A DNA stretch of 64,000 bases from Coprinellus micaceus (Eukaryota > Basidiomycota > Agaricomycetes > Agaricales > Psathyrellaceae). The stretch covers positions 3,472,001 to 3,536,000 of the forward strand of contig OX596334.1 of the NCBI GenBank assembly GCA_951394405.1, given 5' to 3'. Numbering within the stretch: the first letter of the stretch is position 1; each line of letters opens with the position of its first letter. This document shows positions 19,624-31,583 of the stretch, one piece after another. The position numbers and the translations under genes are program-made. The notes under the pieces were generated by a model. The model did not search any database. It was given only the letters and a program-made list of their open reading frames with translations, and was not told where the DNA came from.

Positions 19624-21219
19624 TCAACCCCAACGTGTGTCCCACTGCCCGATGCTCTCTACAATCACACGACTAAGTTCCCCCGGTTCCGAAGCAGCGG
19701 GGCTTCCAAGAAGAAGGTTCACCGTGTCTTCCCCGTCCTGCCTTGGAAGCCTCGCTGGAACAGAACCCCCCTTAGTTGGGAGATATCCCACAGGTGCGGT
19801 CGGTATGCCGTGAAGCGTTACTGCAGCGAAAGGGGCTTCCCGAGCGCTGAGGGTTGAGCTAATGGAAACTCAGCTCGAGGAATAAGGCGTACAGTAGTTG
19901 GGCTACTCACCAAACAGTGTCGATTATGGACTGCACGAAATTAGGCGCCAACAGACCCCTCCAGGACAGGTGCGTCACGTCCCCCACGCACGAGGCTGGG
20001 GGCTCGTACACAGCAACGAACGGGTTGACCTGATCATTCGCCTGCAGCCTCTGAGCACCGAGAATCGCCATCCCCAGCCACTCTAGCGCCTCGAGTATCC
20101 CTTCGTCCCAATCTTCCAGTGCTTCCTCCTTCGATATTTTACTCCCTCGCCCGTGCTCTGCGGTGGGCCGAGGGGTGAATATGGCTGATTTGGCTGGGAT
20201 GTGGACGTCGCGGAGGTGGTGCTTCGTTGGACGTACTCGCCGTTCCTGGGCGCTTAGATTCGGGATATCCGTTTCCAGATTGCTATCTGAGAAGGTGTTC
20301 GATTACGGTTAGACCAGGGGACGATATGACGTAAAAATGAGAATGGACAATAGGGCGAAAGAGGTTTGTTGGCTGGGGAAGGGAACCTGAAGGGAGCATG
20401 GACCCACCTCCATTCACGATTGAATTCGAGCACCAAACAACGTCCCATCCATCCAAACCATCTCGGACCTTCCTCCGCTCCTCCCAAGACTCGAAAAGGG
20501 CCTTTTGTTTGGCTAGACTCGCTTTTGTCGGGGCGGTGGGCCCTCCTGGATCCGCGTCTGGTCTCAGCGCGATTTGGATATCTGGGTGAATCCAGACGCC
20601 CACACAAAAACAAAGGGACAAAAGATACCAATGAATTGGAGTCAAACTCAGTTCATCGAGTGGGTGTGTAAGGTCATAGGACGCACCATGTCGGTCCGAG
20701 TGACCCTTAAACGGCAGAGCCCGTCCGGCAATACCAAGGTCCTCGTAGCTCTCCTTGGACACCGAAAGAGTGAGAACCCCACGGGTATCGAGACACCAAA
20801 CGTCCGAAGATGTATCGGGTGCTGGAGTGAGTGCAAGGAGGTCACTTAGCACCGGTAGGCGAACATGCTCATGAGTTCGTCGTGGACCATCCAAGAGGAA
20901 ACCCCACTACTCACCCAAGGTTGCCTTCCCCCGCTCTACTCAAAATATCCGCTACCCTCATCTTTCCCTTCGCATATCGCGTTTCCAGCTTAGACAACGC
21001 GTCTTCTAGACCCTCGTTCGATGGAAAGACGACGTCAACCTAAACGACCAGCACAGAGGGTGTGTCAGTTCAAATTGGTACCCTTTGGAAGTAGCCACTT
21101 GCTAGCTTACTTTCCTGCTGGACAAAGGGATGTAAACTGGCAAGGTCCCCCAATTTCCCTGAAGAAATTGGGCCGGACACAACTTGGATCCTTCGCCTTT
21201 CGAGGGAAGGACCTGGCAT
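19624..21219 (-). CDS. RPP40: Ribonuclease P/MRP protein subunit Rpp40
   Basis: Subunit of nuclear RNase P/MRP, which process tRNA and rRNA precursors. Four stretches match the family. First, VDVVFPSNEGLEDALSKLET. Second, RGVLTLSVSKESYEDLGIAG followed by RALPFKG, matching the LSL-KDTYEETGLQG stretch of human RPP40. Third, EALEWLGMAILGAQRLQAND, then NPFVAVYEPPA and LSWRGLLAPNFVQSIID. Fourth, AAVTLHGIPTAPVGYLPTKG and the end VIVESIGQWDTRWG. Introns 19859-19910, about 20282-20396 and about 20837-20919 are well supported, the first restoring frame exactly. The first exon (21111-21219, MPGPSLERRRIQ) reaches a donor that does not keep frame with the acceptor near 21041, so that junction, or one base there, is uncertain. 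GGGCGCTTA at 20248-20256 falls inside this coding sequence. Confidence 0.85.
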
Positions 21220-21530
21220 GATGGTGGTGGTAAGGGAGACAAACGTTGACGCCGTGATCACCAGCGCTCAGCCACGCCAGATCCCCCCCCTCGTCCACAT
21301 CGTCAGTCTGGGCAGTATCATCATACCCATCCTCACGGAAACGCCCTGGTTTACATCCTATCAATATTCCCTCTGATAGGTATAAAATACAACGCTTCTA
21401 GCTACACATTCTATCTTCTCTAGAAATCGAAAGCAAATCCCGATGGTATTAGTAGTATATGAGGAATAAATGAGGTGGTGAATACGGTTCTACAGTTGCA
21501 TTTTGGAGTACAACACGCGCCAAAGCCAAT

Positions 21531-23154
21531 TTAAGCGGCCAGGGGTGCACGAACGTACTTCCTGCGGTATTTTGAGTCGACAGACTCGAGGTAGTAAGCG
21601 CCGGGCCAGATGTTGTCGACCAAACCCTCGGGGGTATAGTTGACCGAGTTGTGGTTCTTCTCACGAAGCTAAAGAGCAAAAATCAGTGTGAATGCTCATT
21701 CGAACAGATGGGAAAGGACGTACAGCCAAGGCAGCAACGAATTCCGTTGGTGGTGCGACGGTCATCGCAGCGAGACGCTCCTTGAGGTTGAGCTTCTTCT
21801 GGATGGAGGTGGTGTCGCCCTTGACGCGGGCAGTCCAGAAGGTGGAAGCGCAACCGCTACCGAACGAGAACAAGCTGAATCGCTTGTTTAGGAGCTCGGT
21901 GGGCTCGACGGTTGAGAGCAGGGAGGCGAGGCAGCCGTAGAGGGAAGCGGTGTACATGTTGCCGAGACGCTTGGAGCAGGTCATGGCGGGGTCGGTCTTC
22001 TTGGCAAACGAAGCCTTGGAGGCGGCGACGAAGGTCTTCTCAACAGACTTGTCCGTGAGAGACTTGGAATGGGGAAGGGTGGCGAGGTTCTCAGCATCAG
22101 GGATGTTCGCGAATTTGGGGTCCTGGGGAGATGCGACAAAGTCGGTGTACATCATGCGGGCGTGTCCCTTAACGGCCTGCTTGCCGTAGGGGCTGTGGAA
22201 GATGGCGTAGTCGATGGTGTCGAGGGAGAATGGGGAAGCGGAGTTGCCAGCACGCTTGTTGTACCTGGCGATCTTCTCCTTGTAGGTGTTGTAGGCAGCG
22301 TCAAGGGCGGCGACGTAAGTGACAACGGAAACGGGGCCGTCCACTTCGGGGTATTCAGAGGAGAGGTTGGGCTTGTAGAAGTCGTAGGTGTTGGCCATGT
22401 AAGAACCGTGGACCGCTGTTCTCGATTCAATACATGTCAGTGATGAGGAGAAACGCGGGGCGTACGTTCGAAGACCACAGGTGCATCAGGGCCGAGGAGG
22501 ATGGCAACGGCACCAGCACCACCAGCGGGGCGAGCAGCACCCTCGGCGTAGACAGCAATATCGCCGGCAACGACGATGGCATTGCGACCATCCCACGAGC
22601 TGGACTCAATCCAGTTGATGGCGTTGAAGAGAGCAGCGGTTCCACCGTAGCATGCGTTCTTGGAGTCAATACCCTCAATGTCGAAGTTGCCGGCCTCAGC
22701 GAAGAGGTCCATGAGGGTGGTCTTGACGGACTTGGACTTGTCAATGATGGTCTCCGTTCCGACGTCAATACGGCCGATGGACTTGGGGTCGACGTTGTAC
22801 TTTTCGAGCAATCCAGAAACGGCTGTGTTTCGTGTCAGAGCTAATCATTCCACGCAGAATGAGAAGCGTTTTGGCGCACCATTCAGAGCGAAAGAGTTGA
22901 TGTCCTCGCGGTCGTCGGGCCACGCCATGTACTCCTGGCCCAAACCAATGGTGTATTTGCCCTTGGAGACACCATCGAAGTCCTCCAAATCGGACTCGGA
23001 CACGCACTGGGGGCCATGGAGGTTAGGAGAGGGCAAAAAACGCGAGAAGAGAGGGAAGTTCACGTACGCGACGAGGGAAGTAGACCTCGATACCGAGGAC
23101 ACCAACATCCTTGGGGCGGGGGAGATCAGCGGAGGCAGAGAGGGAGATGGTCAT
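21531..23154 (-). CDS. ERG13: Hydroxymethylglutaryl-CoA synthase
   Basis: Condenses acetyl-CoA with acetoacetyl-CoA in the mevalonate/ergosterol pathway. Read on the minus strand: [29 protein letters not shown], intron, [32 protein letters not shown] with the catalytic Glu in DREDIN, then [20 protein letters not shown] with the nucleophilic Cys, [32 protein letters not shown] with the catalytic His, [19 protein letters not shown], and [15 protein letters not shown]. The C-terminus is [11 protein letters not shown] and stop. About five exons. All three catalytic residues are present and the length is normal. A TATA-like box lies at about 23242-23250 on this strand, about 90 nt upstream. Confidence 0.96.
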
Positions 23155-24564
23155 TGTTGGCAAGTCGAAAACGAGGCTGGGGATGTGTTGGGAGTTGGGA
23201 GGGAAGGTGGGAGCTGATGGACCCAGCGCAGTGCTGCCCGGTTATATAGAATTTGTTATGGGTCGCAAGATAATAATTCGGAACAAATAAATGTGGTACG
23301 ATTCACCATCACTCTTGGAAATGGAAACATGGCGCATTCTTTGCCTGTTCTCGTCACCGCTACTGCTCCCAGTTGCACCCACTCGACCCACTCCCTGCAG
23401 ACCCTGGAGGCACCCACATTTCAGGGTAGCGCCCTGCACCAGGGTACATCCAAATTGGTGCCAACGCAGCGGACAATTGGCGCTCTCTGATGCCGATCAT
23501 CGAATGAGATCCACCCAATTTGGGGCGGCCGTTTTCTGTTCTCTCATTTGCCTCGTACGACCTAGTCTCCACCGTAATCCCCGCTACGGCCGTCTTTTTG
23601 TATATCTCTCGAGGGGTGCATGATGTGGGCCAATCTCGACGGTCCAGTCGTTCGCCGAGTTGCCAGTCGGCCACCCGCGCATGGAACGGGGGCCAACTCT
23701 TTTTCATTTGCTGGTGCACATCAAGAGTCTAGACTATCGACACGAGGGTGCTCCCTTACAACGTGAAGTAGGGTGCTGCAGCCACTCGTTGAGCCGTTCT
23801 CTCCACTTTAACCTTCCTCTTCTGGGAGGAATAGCGGCGGGAGAAGCCATTCTGAAACTCCTTGCTCTCTCATTCCAGATAAGACCCTGTCCCCAATGCA
23901 CGCCACCCTATAGCGCGGTCAAATCTCTCTCAGTGCACGCAGTTGAGATCCATGTTGCCGTCGGAAGAGCGGCCCATATAGCGTGCGTCAAGGTCGCCCA
24001 TCATCCACCCTTGTTTGATCTCACCCATAGTCACAGACCCTCTTCGCCCCGCACACCTCCAGTGGGAGGTGGTGTGACTGGATACGAATGAGAAGACAAA
24101 CCGTCGTCGGATGTTCGGCGTTGTGGCTAATGATCCGCTGGGCGCTTATTTATTGACAGCTTCCGTCACACATTTCACGTCCCGTGCCGACCATACCGCC
24201 TTCCCCTGTGCTCGGCACGCTTAACTGGAGAGTCGATGCAGTTTGGGGACCTTGAAAACGCTCCAGTACTTCTGCCCGATTCCATCGAACTGGATACGGG
24301 TTGTCCATCGAGCCTTTCCTATCGAGCTCGTCCGAGGATGCGATGATGTTCTCACGATACCGTCGATACGGTACCTAAAGGGAGTACAGGAAGGTACCTG
24401 GTCTCGAGGTACCATTCTACTTACTACTATTCTTTCGAGAAGGCGGCACTGCCATTATCGATAACCGGCGGAGACAGAAATGCCGCTGATGGCATCAGGG
24501 ATCTCGCGAGCCTCAGTGGGCGCTTACCCAAAGGGATTCACTCCTCCCTTCTTCCACCACCTCC
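23155..24564. other. Intergenic, divergent promoters
   Basis: Separates ERG13 (minus) from the F-box-like gene (plus). Open frames are short and unconvincing. Contains GGGCGCTTA at 24140-24148 and 24518-24526, the latter 40 nt upstream of the next start codon. Three GGTACC palindromes lie within 44 bp (24370-24413). Confidence 0.55.
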
Positions 24565-26296
24565 ATGAAGAACCTTTCCTCTGAGCTACAGCTTCTCATC
24601 ATTGCACATCTGCATCCCCTAGACATTGTTCACCTCCAACAGGTGAGCTATCTCCCTGTGCTGTGTGGCCGACAACTAATAGGACATTGCCACATCACGA
24701 CGACGTGTCAGACCTGTAAAGTCCTCCACTCGTTGGTAGAAGACTTCGGCGAAGGAATCTGGCGAGAATGTCTTTTGAGGCAATGTCTCCAGAACGGCGT
24801 CTTCTGGCCGACTTACAAAGACCTCCAAAGCGCGTCTGATCTAAGAAACGCGGCGACATCGAGTCTGCGCTTCCTCAAGGCCTGCGACGAGGCATCTCGT
24901 ATGCACCCTCGTCCAGTTCTCGAGGCCCTGCCACGACCGTTTCCTCAGGATGAGAAGCCTATCGCTATGAACGAGGTCCATCTCATTCCAGGCGGCAGGT
25001 TCTTCATTACGATGGAAGACCGACGTATCGTGATGTGGGACTTGCAATCTCAGTCTTCTGCCACTGGCGTCCCAAATCTGGTTTTGGCACGCGAATTCAC
25101 GGGTAAACTCAATTGCCCAAGCAACGTAAACGTGGCGAATTCCATGTCTCTCCGTATATTGGCAAGATTCGACCCTTCGAGCCCAAGTTTGAGGTGAGTT
25201 TTTACGAACTGATACTACCATCATACTTCAAGCTCCAGAGTGAGGCTGAGGTCAAATTTAGCTACCATAGACACGCCCTGCAATTGGTGCTACTTGACAT
25301 TGGGCTATCGGACTCTGCGACATTTGCAATACGTATGGAGCGCTTCCTCACAATCCATGTCGAATGGGGAACCCTGCCCGTCGCTTGCACTGACGCGTAT
25401 CACGGCAACCGCGTGGCAATATTCGTCAAGTCCAACGACAACGCCAAACTCGCCGTGACACATCTGGGACTTCGTACAAGATGGGTGGTGCTCGTGGTGG
25501 GTGGAACTTGACATAGTGGATGTAAGTGACTTTTAGATCATCCTCGCCCCTTATTTCACCAAGGTAGAGGAACCATACTCACATGCCTCTGAATCAGATC
25601 GCCATCACAGAAGATTGCGTGCTTTACTTTCACAAATCCGGTGTCGATACACGGGAGATCCCTCCACTCAAACCAGTCATGGACGGAGCCGTGGTAATCG
25701 CCTCTTACCAAGATGAAGATACGGGCCCTTCAGACTTCTGGTCTTACAAGAAGCCAGTTGAGCCCCGAAATCGCTTGGGGGTGAGCGGGTTCGTAGGGCC
25801 GGAGCCATTCAACCCATCACGGCTGGCAGATGGACGACCCATTGTCTATGAGATAACCGAAGCGACGACCGCAGAGGACACGATCCATCAAAGTCGGTAC
25901 TGCCTTCAACGATATCACGACGGTCCCAACCTGCAGCTTGTAGAGCGGTGCAGCCTCACCTGCGCTGGATCAAACGCACTTGAGATAGATCCCGTTGTGC
26001 GTCGAATATGCGAGAACCGACTGGCGACACTGTGGACGGAATACGGCGTCCACCCAATTGCTCACTACATTTCAGTTTCTCCGCCGTCTACATATATCTC
26101 ATGTCCGGCTCGCTCCTCTCCGGCTCGCACGTCTACCTTCCCTCTGATCAAAGTTCAGACTCGGACGGTGGACAACTACGATGACTGGGAATGTGTGCAC
26201 ATGTTCTGCCCGGTATCTAGTATAGTCCTGGCGCTGAAGAGTCCGCGTCTCTCTTTCGAGGGTAAGCATACCATTCGGCAATATAACTTGATATAA
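24565..26296 (+). CDS. F-box-like protein, with an apparent frameshift
   Basis: Starts MKNLSSELQLLIIAHLHPLD, an F-box-like helix pair. A 69-nt intron (24643-24711) follows LQQ, then TCKVLHSLVEDFGEGIWREC. The central part (PGGRFFITMEDRRIVMWDLQ) resembles a beta-propeller-like blade, as in many basidiomycete F-box proteins. A second intron starts at 25194 and a third covers about 25522-25598, leading into IAITEDCVLYFHKSG and a long last exon ending IRQYNLI. Between VAIFVKSNDNAKLAV and IWDFVQDGWCSWWVELDIVD the reading frame changes by one base (about 25445-25470) with no usable intron, so the gene may be a recent pseudogene or the sequence may carry an indel error. Likely an SCF adaptor; target unknown. 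Confidence 0.7.
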
Positions 26297-28126
26297 GCAT
26301 GTATTACCTTCGGTTTAAACATTAGTTTACCCAAGGTCGATGAAGCAAATGTTCTCGGAGAGTGACAGCACCACTCCTACTGGCCGCCTTTCCGCCGAAG
26401 GGGTGAACCCATCGACCCCATAACCTAATGCGCCAGGTACTCTGCCACCTATTTACCTTCTGTCCCACCTCAAGTGCTCAGGTGAGCACGAGTAACCGAC
26501 TCTTCTTTCCGTCGCCACGTCGACATGACTCGTTAGACGGTCTATATGACTTTCGTCCTAACCACGGTGAGAGATGATCATTTCACCTATTAAATCCGCT
26601 GGCCCTCAGCTGACTTCGCTGACGACAACATTTTGAGACCACGCCTGGATGCTTCAAAATCGGCATGCGAATCGTCGCGAATTCAACCTGCTTAGAACTG
26701 CTAGCCTATCATGATGACCATGACTCCTGCTGCCCAATCCCACCCCTGTTTGGACAGAGAAATTTGTATCTACAACCCGAATCCGTTTACCCCGCCACAA
26801 TGCGCCATCTCATGCCTCCAGATGTCTCCTCTTCACCTGGGGTTTCTAGAGAGGAGCACATTTTTGGGTGGACTGTGTCTGCATTGATCCCATCAAATCC
26901 CCCGGTGCGCGGGCGCTTATTAATTGCATTAAATGCGACCTTCCCTTTTCCCCACCCCGAGGGATTCCGCTCATACCAACGAAGGGCGGAAGGCTGCGCG
27001 CCCTCCTCCCGATTATTGTGTTGCTCTCTGATGCGTGTATCGTAAGTTCATATTCCACTGGTGCGGTCCTCCCGACGCAACGAGGCGGACCTTCGGACCT
27101 TTTCGAATAGTGTTGATATAAAATAATTTAGAAAGTCACACCGACGACGTATTTTCGACTATTTATACAAGTCTCTGGGGAGTCGTACTTGGGCTGGAAA
27201 GGCGGAGAAGTCAGCGCTCGACATGAATATCAGGGCCATCCGATCTGCTTCCCCTCTGCCCTTCCTGCGTTCGAGAATGATGTCGGCCAAGCCCACGCTG
27301 AAGCGACGCCAAGAGCGAAGATCACTACAGGGGGCTCAGTGGTGTACAATTGGCAGGACCATGGTCATCTGGCCTGCAAGTTCGAAGGAACTAGGCCACT
27401 GGCCCGCCACTTTCCAGTCGGCCCGACGTCAACGCCACCAGGACGTGAACATTGTTTCGCTCCACCGCATCGCCCCCTTCCAACCTTCTTCTCACCATGT
27501 GTGCAGCTAAGTAGGAACAGATGCCTGTCAATGTATGCGCGTGCTATGACCCACTCTGCCTCCTTGCCTGAGCAGTCAAAAAGGGTTAGGGGGTTTGTTC
27601 GCCCGTTTACCACATATTTGGGCGTGTTGGCATCGTCGCCACTAATGGTCTGGGCGGCGCCCATCGATAATCAGTGCGTCTATTTCGACCAGAGAGAGGG
27701 TGTCAACGGGGATGCCATTCCGTTGACGTATTCCGCCACTTCCCCCAGGCATTCAGTCAGCTCTTAACTCTCCTCCCACCCACTACACTTCCTCGTATTT
27801 CTTGATTTTGAAATTGATATTGACGCTCACGGCGCTGATCGTGAGCGGGAGAGGACGCCAGGCCAAGGTTTCCTAGGGCTAGCCTCTCAACAGGCACGCA
27901 ACCCTGCGGCGGTGGCGAAAGTGTGACTACAAGCTATGTCCGTATGTCACATCCAGGTCCGCTATAGGAGAACAATGAAGCCCTATCCCCGCCGTGCCTC
28001 CTATTTTGCGCCGCCGCAAACACACCCAAACACGACACAGAGAGGTATATAAGCGCTGTAATTACACCCACTTTATCCAGAAACAGAAAGTCTTATCTTC
28101 TGCGTCAACCCATCTACTCATTCACC
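26297..28126. other. Intergenic, no supported gene
   Basis: 1.8 kb. The largest open frame (27189-27767, plus, 192 codons) has no recognisable domain and an unlikely composition. GGGCGCTTA at 26911-26919. A TATA-like TATATAAG at 28046-28053 belongs to the metallothionein gene downstream. Confidence 0.55.
28046..28053 (+). promoter_or_regulatory. TATA box of the metallothionein gene
   Basis: TATATAAG about 80 nt upstream of the ATG, directly followed by CGCTGT. A near-palindromic TGCGCCGCCGCA lies about 40 nt further upstream and could be a factor site. Confidence 0.55.
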
Positions 28127-28419
28127 ATGATTGCTGTGAGTGCTCCCACGTCTCGCCCAGTGCTCTCATGTTGACCATCTTCTACAGACCACCCAGACCC
28201 TCGTCAACAGCAACGATTGCTCCTGCAGCTGCAGCTCTTCGTATGTCGCCCCCGCCGCCGCTGACGATGACAGTGACAGTAACTGATAGCACCCTTATCT
28301 TCACAGCTGCTGCACCACCTCGTACGTCCCCTTCGTTCCCGCCGATGTCCAGAGCGACATTTGGCTGATTCATCTCTCCTTCTAGGTGCTCCTGCCAGAG
28401 TGGCTCGTGCAAGTGCTAA
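28127..28419 (+). CDS. Metallothionein, 36 residues in four tiny exons
   Basis: Exons 28127-28135, 28188-28240, 28307-28321 and 28386-28419, all with GT-AG introns (52, 66 and 64 nt), give a continuous frame ending TAA. The product begins MIATTQTLVNSND and its second half is CSCSCSSSCC, TTS, CSCQSGSCKC. It has nine cysteines in C-x-C and C-C arrangements, no aromatic residues and no His. This is the classic layout of a small fungal copper/cadmium-binding metallothionein, which buffers metal ions in the cytosol. The third exon is only 15 nt. A TATA box sits about 80 nt upstream. Missed by simple open-frame scanning because every exon is short. Metal preference cannot be told from sequence. Confidence 0.85.
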
Positions 28420-28775
28420 GCGCACTCCAGTATTACCATGTCCAATGTCTGTCGGGTGGGGAAGAGAGGCGAGGAGATGAAATAACCTTTGTAACAATAT
28501 TCAAATCGACGATGGAATGGATGTGATTGTGTTGTACCCATGCAGCCTGAATGCTCCCCAGCTCGACCGTACGGTCAGAAACTTAGAGAACGTGTTACCT
28601 TCCTTTTTCCAACCTAAATGCGGCGGGCCCATTGCCCCAACCGCAGCTTGGCGACGGCTCGGATTCCTCTGGAGGTCGTGGTGTACAAATAAGTGCAAGC
28701 ATACCGGACGAAATCCAAGTTTTTAGCGCCATCAAACTTCACTCACACTCAATCCACGACGAGGCTCCGGCAGAA
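28420..28775. other. Intergenic after the metallothionein
   Basis: 3' flank of the metallothionein and presumed promoter of the next gene. Nothing else recognised. Confidence 0.5.
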
Positions 28776-30114
28776 TGTCAAACTTGAAAATCGAAGTGGT
28801 ATGGCCACATATACCCTTTCACGGCTTTCAATGGTTTGACCATCTCAATCTTCCAGAGAAGCCGAGAAAGGGTCAGCATCACATCTGAACAGACTCATGA
28901 ACGAATGGCCTCGAAACGCTTCCCAGTCAAAACGTGCTCTCGAGATAGTCCTCCTTCATTTCGAGAAGGAGCGTAAAGTCATGTGGGGGCTAACATCTGG
29001 GGAAAGGTCTATTCAAGACACAGCACGGTCCATCTGGCTGATTCGGTCTTGCCACTGGCATGTCGCCATGGATGGAGCCAAGGAGAAGAAAGCGCAAATA
29101 TTTGCCATCATCTTGCCTCATACTCACGACCTCGTCACTTGGCTGGATTTCTTCGCTCGGAAGTCTGCGTCGGTCCTGCCCGACCGTCCTCCATATTTTG
29201 GGGCCAGCAATGCGGCTGATAGACTTCGCCAACTCCTCAAGGTTGGCGGTGAATACCTCGAGAAAGATCCTACGTTCCTTCAACGAAGCGTCGACTGCGC
29301 CCTTTGGGCTTGGATGCAAGATTTAGATGCGCCGAATACGAGGGGAATCATCGAAACTCCAGACCAATACATGGACCGCGTCGCCGCCAGGATTAGCCTC
29401 TTGACGAGCTGCATGCAACGTCCTTCGACGAGCGAAATACTTCTCGAAGCCATTGATCAGCGGGGTATCCGTTATCACAAGCGCCTGGCCGAATCATTCA
29501 CCCATCGATGCAGAGATTGGGCCGTGGTGCACCGTCCAATATACGACGAGGACCCTCAAAAGCTCGACTGCCTCTGGATCAGCGTCTTGGTCACCGTAAC
29601 CGTCCAGCTCAGCTATAACAGATCCTTTAGGCAAGCACTCAAGAAGTCTCGCTTCCCCTTTTCGTGCTGGAACTCGCTCTGGAGTTCCCTCTTGCCAAGA
29701 CATCGAGTTCGACCCTTCACGGAACCTTCGTCGCCGAGGCATCAGGCGCATTTTTCGAGGCGATAGTCACCGACGCCAGACACACTCAGACTCATTCCAA
29801 AATTATTGGATGTAGGACTCCTCGACGTTCTCGCGAGTGACCTCCTCACACATAGTACGGAAGGCTTGACCTCGATCCATCGATGGCACGACCGAAGAAA
29901 CATTTCTCTGACATTCGCTGGAAAGCCCTTGTCAATGGGTGTCGGAGCGATGACTCCGTCCAGTTGCCGTGCCCTGTATCGCACCTGGGTCATTGACAAT
30001 ACCTGGTGGTCACCGTTGGCAAATTCCTTGTCCCCGGACCGCAGAGCAACGTGGAGGCAGGTCACAATGAGGATGGAAACCCTTATGCATCTGCACTACT
30101 GGCTGGCTTTGTAA
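28776..30114 (+). CDS. Protein of unknown function, gene model incomplete
   Basis: A first exon may start at the ATG at 28776 (MSNLKIE). The main exon carries WPRNASQSKRALEIVLLHFE, RSIWLIRSCHWHVAMDG, SEILLEAIDQRGIRYHKRL. A short intron (about 41 nt, near 29589-29631) would join it to SLPLFVLELALEFPLAKTSS, and a further frame change near 29800 leads to LLDVGLLDVLASDLLTHSTE and a last frame ending MHLHYWLAL. The style (helical, Leu/Trp-rich) resembles uncharacterised agaricomycete proteins that sometimes end in a MYND finger, but no zinc-finger cysteines are seen here. I do not assign a function. Two frame changes in 1.3 kb may be introns I cannot place exactly or signs of decay. Confidence 0.45.
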
Positions 30115-30562
30115 AAGTAATAGCTAGGCCTGGGGCAAAGCAAGAGGATGGTGGGTCCGACTCAGACGAGCAGGGTTCATGACATAAAATCCGTTCGACG
30201 CGGGCATCTCGCCTGTGGATCCTAGGGCTCCTTCCAAGGGGCGATTACTGCGATGTATCAGGTCCAAAATAGTATTCCTGCGGGCACGTTGGGGTGTTTC
30301 AGGACGCGTCAGTGCGGTGAAGAGATGGCCCAGCCTTCATGATTGATATTTGATACAGAAAAAGGTATTATCCATGAAATACAGTCAGAAAGTTGTGATG
30401 GGTATTGAGAAATGCAAGTCGTGAATGATCGAGTGTGCTGTAAATGGGGTAGTCAAGTCCAAAGAGCGTCCGACAACGCGCTTGAAGTGGGCGCGTCAAG
30501 GTTCATAAATGATCGTAATCCGAGAATAAAAGTCCTATTTCTAGATAGGAAAGTGGATGAAC
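30115..30562. other. Convergent 3' region
   Basis: 3' flanks of two facing genes. No gene seen. Confidence 0.5.
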
Positions 30563-31511
30563 TCAGCTCTGGATGGGGGTCAAAAGGAGGGTCAAACGCA
30601 CCTCAACAGTAGGAGCTGCTGCTTCGTGTGTCATCTCCTGCAGCTGCCAGAGCTCACACTTCGTCCAGTTTCCACCATCTTGTTTCCAGACGGCGAGGTC
30701 CAAGTCAACCTCAGCGAATTGTCCAGTGCTGAGACACTTGTAGGCGTCCAGCATGGCCGAGTATTCCGGGGCCCAGTAGTTACTAGAGAACAGAGCGCCG
30801 GGCCTATGGTAAACGAGCTTCATGTCAACCAAGTTCTGTGCCACGTAGCCGAGTGCTATAATCGCGTTGTCATTTGACTTGGGGCCCTTCGAGTCACCAC
30901 TTGAAACGGTGAGATTCCGAAGGTCCAGAGATCGAGATCTAGGCGCCCTGCGGATTGCGAGCTCCGTTTCCCGGAAGCCGTGAACGTATCGCAAACGGCA
31001 TTCTCCCAAGAAAAATGGAATGATAGTTGAGCGAAGTAGGGCTACAACCGCCGATGCCAGCAGGATGTTCTGGGTGAGTGCGAAGGCAACTTGCATGGAA
31101 GGCGGATAGGGTGATTGTAGGTTGTTGCGAATGGTGAGCACAGTGAGGACCGTGAGGCATATTATGATAAGGAGGTTGAGAGCGAGAGCGGAGAAGAATG
31201 TGATCCTGGGAGAGGTTAGGCTTTGTATTTTCCAGAGTAAACCCAACCCACTTCTTTTGTCGAATAGGGGACCTGTCGAGTCGGGTAATGAAACCATTGC
31301 GCTGCTTGTTGTCGTGACGCGTGAAGAAGGCGTGAATCGTAGAAGTTGTGGGGATAGTGGTGAGTATAGAAGGGTTCATAGCGATTTCCTGCTCGCAGAA
31401 GCCAAACCGGTTGGCAGAAGGTGGTGGTTGAAGGAAAAGAATGGACAAGAGTCGAAAACAATGGGTCCCTGTTGTCAGCGCCAAATTGATGGCTGATTGC
31501 TTGGTCAGCAT
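30563..31511 (-). CDS. Probable multi-pass membrane protein of unknown function
   Basis: The clear part is the exon from about 31210 to 30563: RITFFSALALNLLIIICLTV and MQVAFALTQNILLASAVVAL are two membrane helices, followed by FFLGECRLRYVHGFRETELA and a Trp-containing hydrophilic tail ending LTLLLTPIQS. The 5' part is uncertain. One frame gives MLTKQSAINLALTTGTHCFR and LLSILFLQPPPSANRFGFCE, a plausible further helix. Another is open up to an ATG at 31593, which would overlap the AP-1 gamma start codon on the other strand. I took 31511 as the start. No family recognised. Confidence 0.5.
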
Positions 31512-31583
31512 GATCTCGACCGCGCAGGAGACCGCCCGCGCCGATGACAGCTTGAACCTCGAGCTCGATTAGAGGGACGACGC

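Noticed and set aside
27189..27767. 192-codon plus-strand frame
   Set aside because: No domain, unlikely composition, no splice or promoter context.
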